Assembly (NCBI GenBank): GCA_000158135.1
Contig: DS999531.1
Location: 640,795-704,794 of the forward strand
DNA length: 64,000 nucleotides
Source: Rhodobacteraceae bacterium KLH11
GTDB lineage: Bacteria; Pseudomonadota; Alphaproteobacteria; Rhodobacterales; Rhodobacteraceae
Reading direction: 5' to 3'
In this document: piece after piece, positions 63,668-64,000 of the stretch
Layout of the letters: each line of letters begins with the position of its first letter
Position numbering within the stretch: the stretch's first letter is position 1
Translations under genes and position numbers: made by a program
Notes under the pieces: generated by a model
Seen by the model: only the letters and a program-made list of their open reading frames with translations
What the model was told of the DNA's origin: nothing
Database searches by the model: none

Positions 63668-64000
63668 TGGGTCATAAAGTCAATCCGATCGGCATGCGCC
63701 TGCAGGTCAACCGCACCTGGGACAGCCGCTGGTACGCCGACACCAAGGACTACGGTGATCTTCTGCTGGAAGACCTCAAGATCCGTGAGTTCATCAACAA
63801 AGAGTGCAAGCAGGCCGGTGTTGCCCGTGTGATCATCGAACGTCCGCACAAAAAGTGCCGCGTTACGATCCACACGGCTCGTCCCGGTGTCATCATCGGC
63901 AAGAAAGGTGCAGACATCGAAGTTCTGCGCAAAAAGCTTGCGCGCATGACCGACAGCGAACTGCACCTGAACATCGTCGAAGTGCGCAAGCCCGAGCTTG
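63667..64000 (+). CDS. rpsC: 30S ribosomal protein S3 (N-terminal part, cut by window end)
   Basis: The first 111 residues of S3: [22 protein letters not shown], then the type-II KH domain with the GXXG loop in [16 protein letters not shown]. The frame is open to the window edge. rplP should follow on the same strand if the segment is intact. Confidence 0.96.
   Translation, partial: MGHKVNPIGMRLQVNRTWDSRWYADTKDYGDLLLEDLKIREFINKECKQAGVARVIIERPHKKCRVTIHTARPGVIIGKKGADIEVLRKKLARMTDSELHLNIVEVRKPEL

Overview
The window is chromosomal DNA of an alphaproteobacterium of the Rhodobacteraceae/Roseobacteraceae (roseobacter-type). The protein sequences and several gene orders point there: mreBCD-mrdA-rodA, the rpoH-chaN-coaBC-dut operon, the ethylmalonyl-CoA pathway genes ccr and ecm, a LuxI/LuxR pair preceded by a small helper ORF, an HvrA-type H-NS protein, and a TIGR02186 membrane protein beside a TauE/SafE exporter. 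It is gene dense and GC rich. I see no rRNA, tRNA, CRISPR array, insertion sequence or prophage.

Layout. 0-7.7 kb: 23S rRNA methyltransferase RlmJ, divergent from the elongasome operon mreB-mreC-mreD-mrdA-rodA, which ends in a 2-hydroxyacid dehydrogenase. 7.7-14.3 kb (minus): rpoH, chaN-like, coaBC, dut, a membrane-anchored ThiF/MoeB-type E1 protein and an M3 oligopeptidase. 14.4-18 kb (plus): cobU, a histidine phosphatase, a GST with a C-terminal YHS-like zinc domain, and the ComM-type AAA ATPase. 18-27.7 kb: gshB, yraN and rsmI (minus), divergent from an LpoA-like lipoprotein, glnD and murJ, then a rhomboid-like protein without catalytic residues, and trpS. 27.7-33 kb: leucine dehydrogenase, Lrp regulator, branched-chain aminotransferase, Usp, DsbA-like isomerase, NfuA, TsaB and RimI. 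33-38 kb: a complete BMP-type (nucleoside) ABC importer. 38-42 kb: TSUP exporter, TIGR02186, SDR, RecD-like helicase. 42-43.7 kb: LuxI/LuxR quorum sensing with two exact TTAA-N7-TTAA (CtrA-type) boxes. 43.9-51 kb: ccr, a PlsB/PlsC-like acyltransferase, ecm, an H-NS-like gene, deoD, a DUF1989 protein and a small membrane protein.

51-64 kb holds the S10/spc ribosomal protein cluster in an unusual state. adk, secY and rplO (minus) are separated from rpmD by a DUF1127 gene, a cupin gene and two terminators. rpmD back to rpmC follows on the minus strand. Then come three accessory genes, and rplB-rpsS-rplV-rpsC on the PLUS strand. Canonically rplB...rplP lie directly upstream of rpmC on the same strand, so this looks like a local inversion of the rplB-rplP segment (or an assembly fault). 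rplR carries a single-base frameshift in a short A/T run, in an essential gene, which most likely is a sequence error.

The most interesting points are the CtrA-type boxes at the quorum-sensing locus (with a near-match in front of comM), the broken and inverted ribosomal cluster, the pseudo-rhomboid, the membrane-tethered E1-like protein, and a 2-oxoglutarate oxygenase embedded among ribosomal protein genes.
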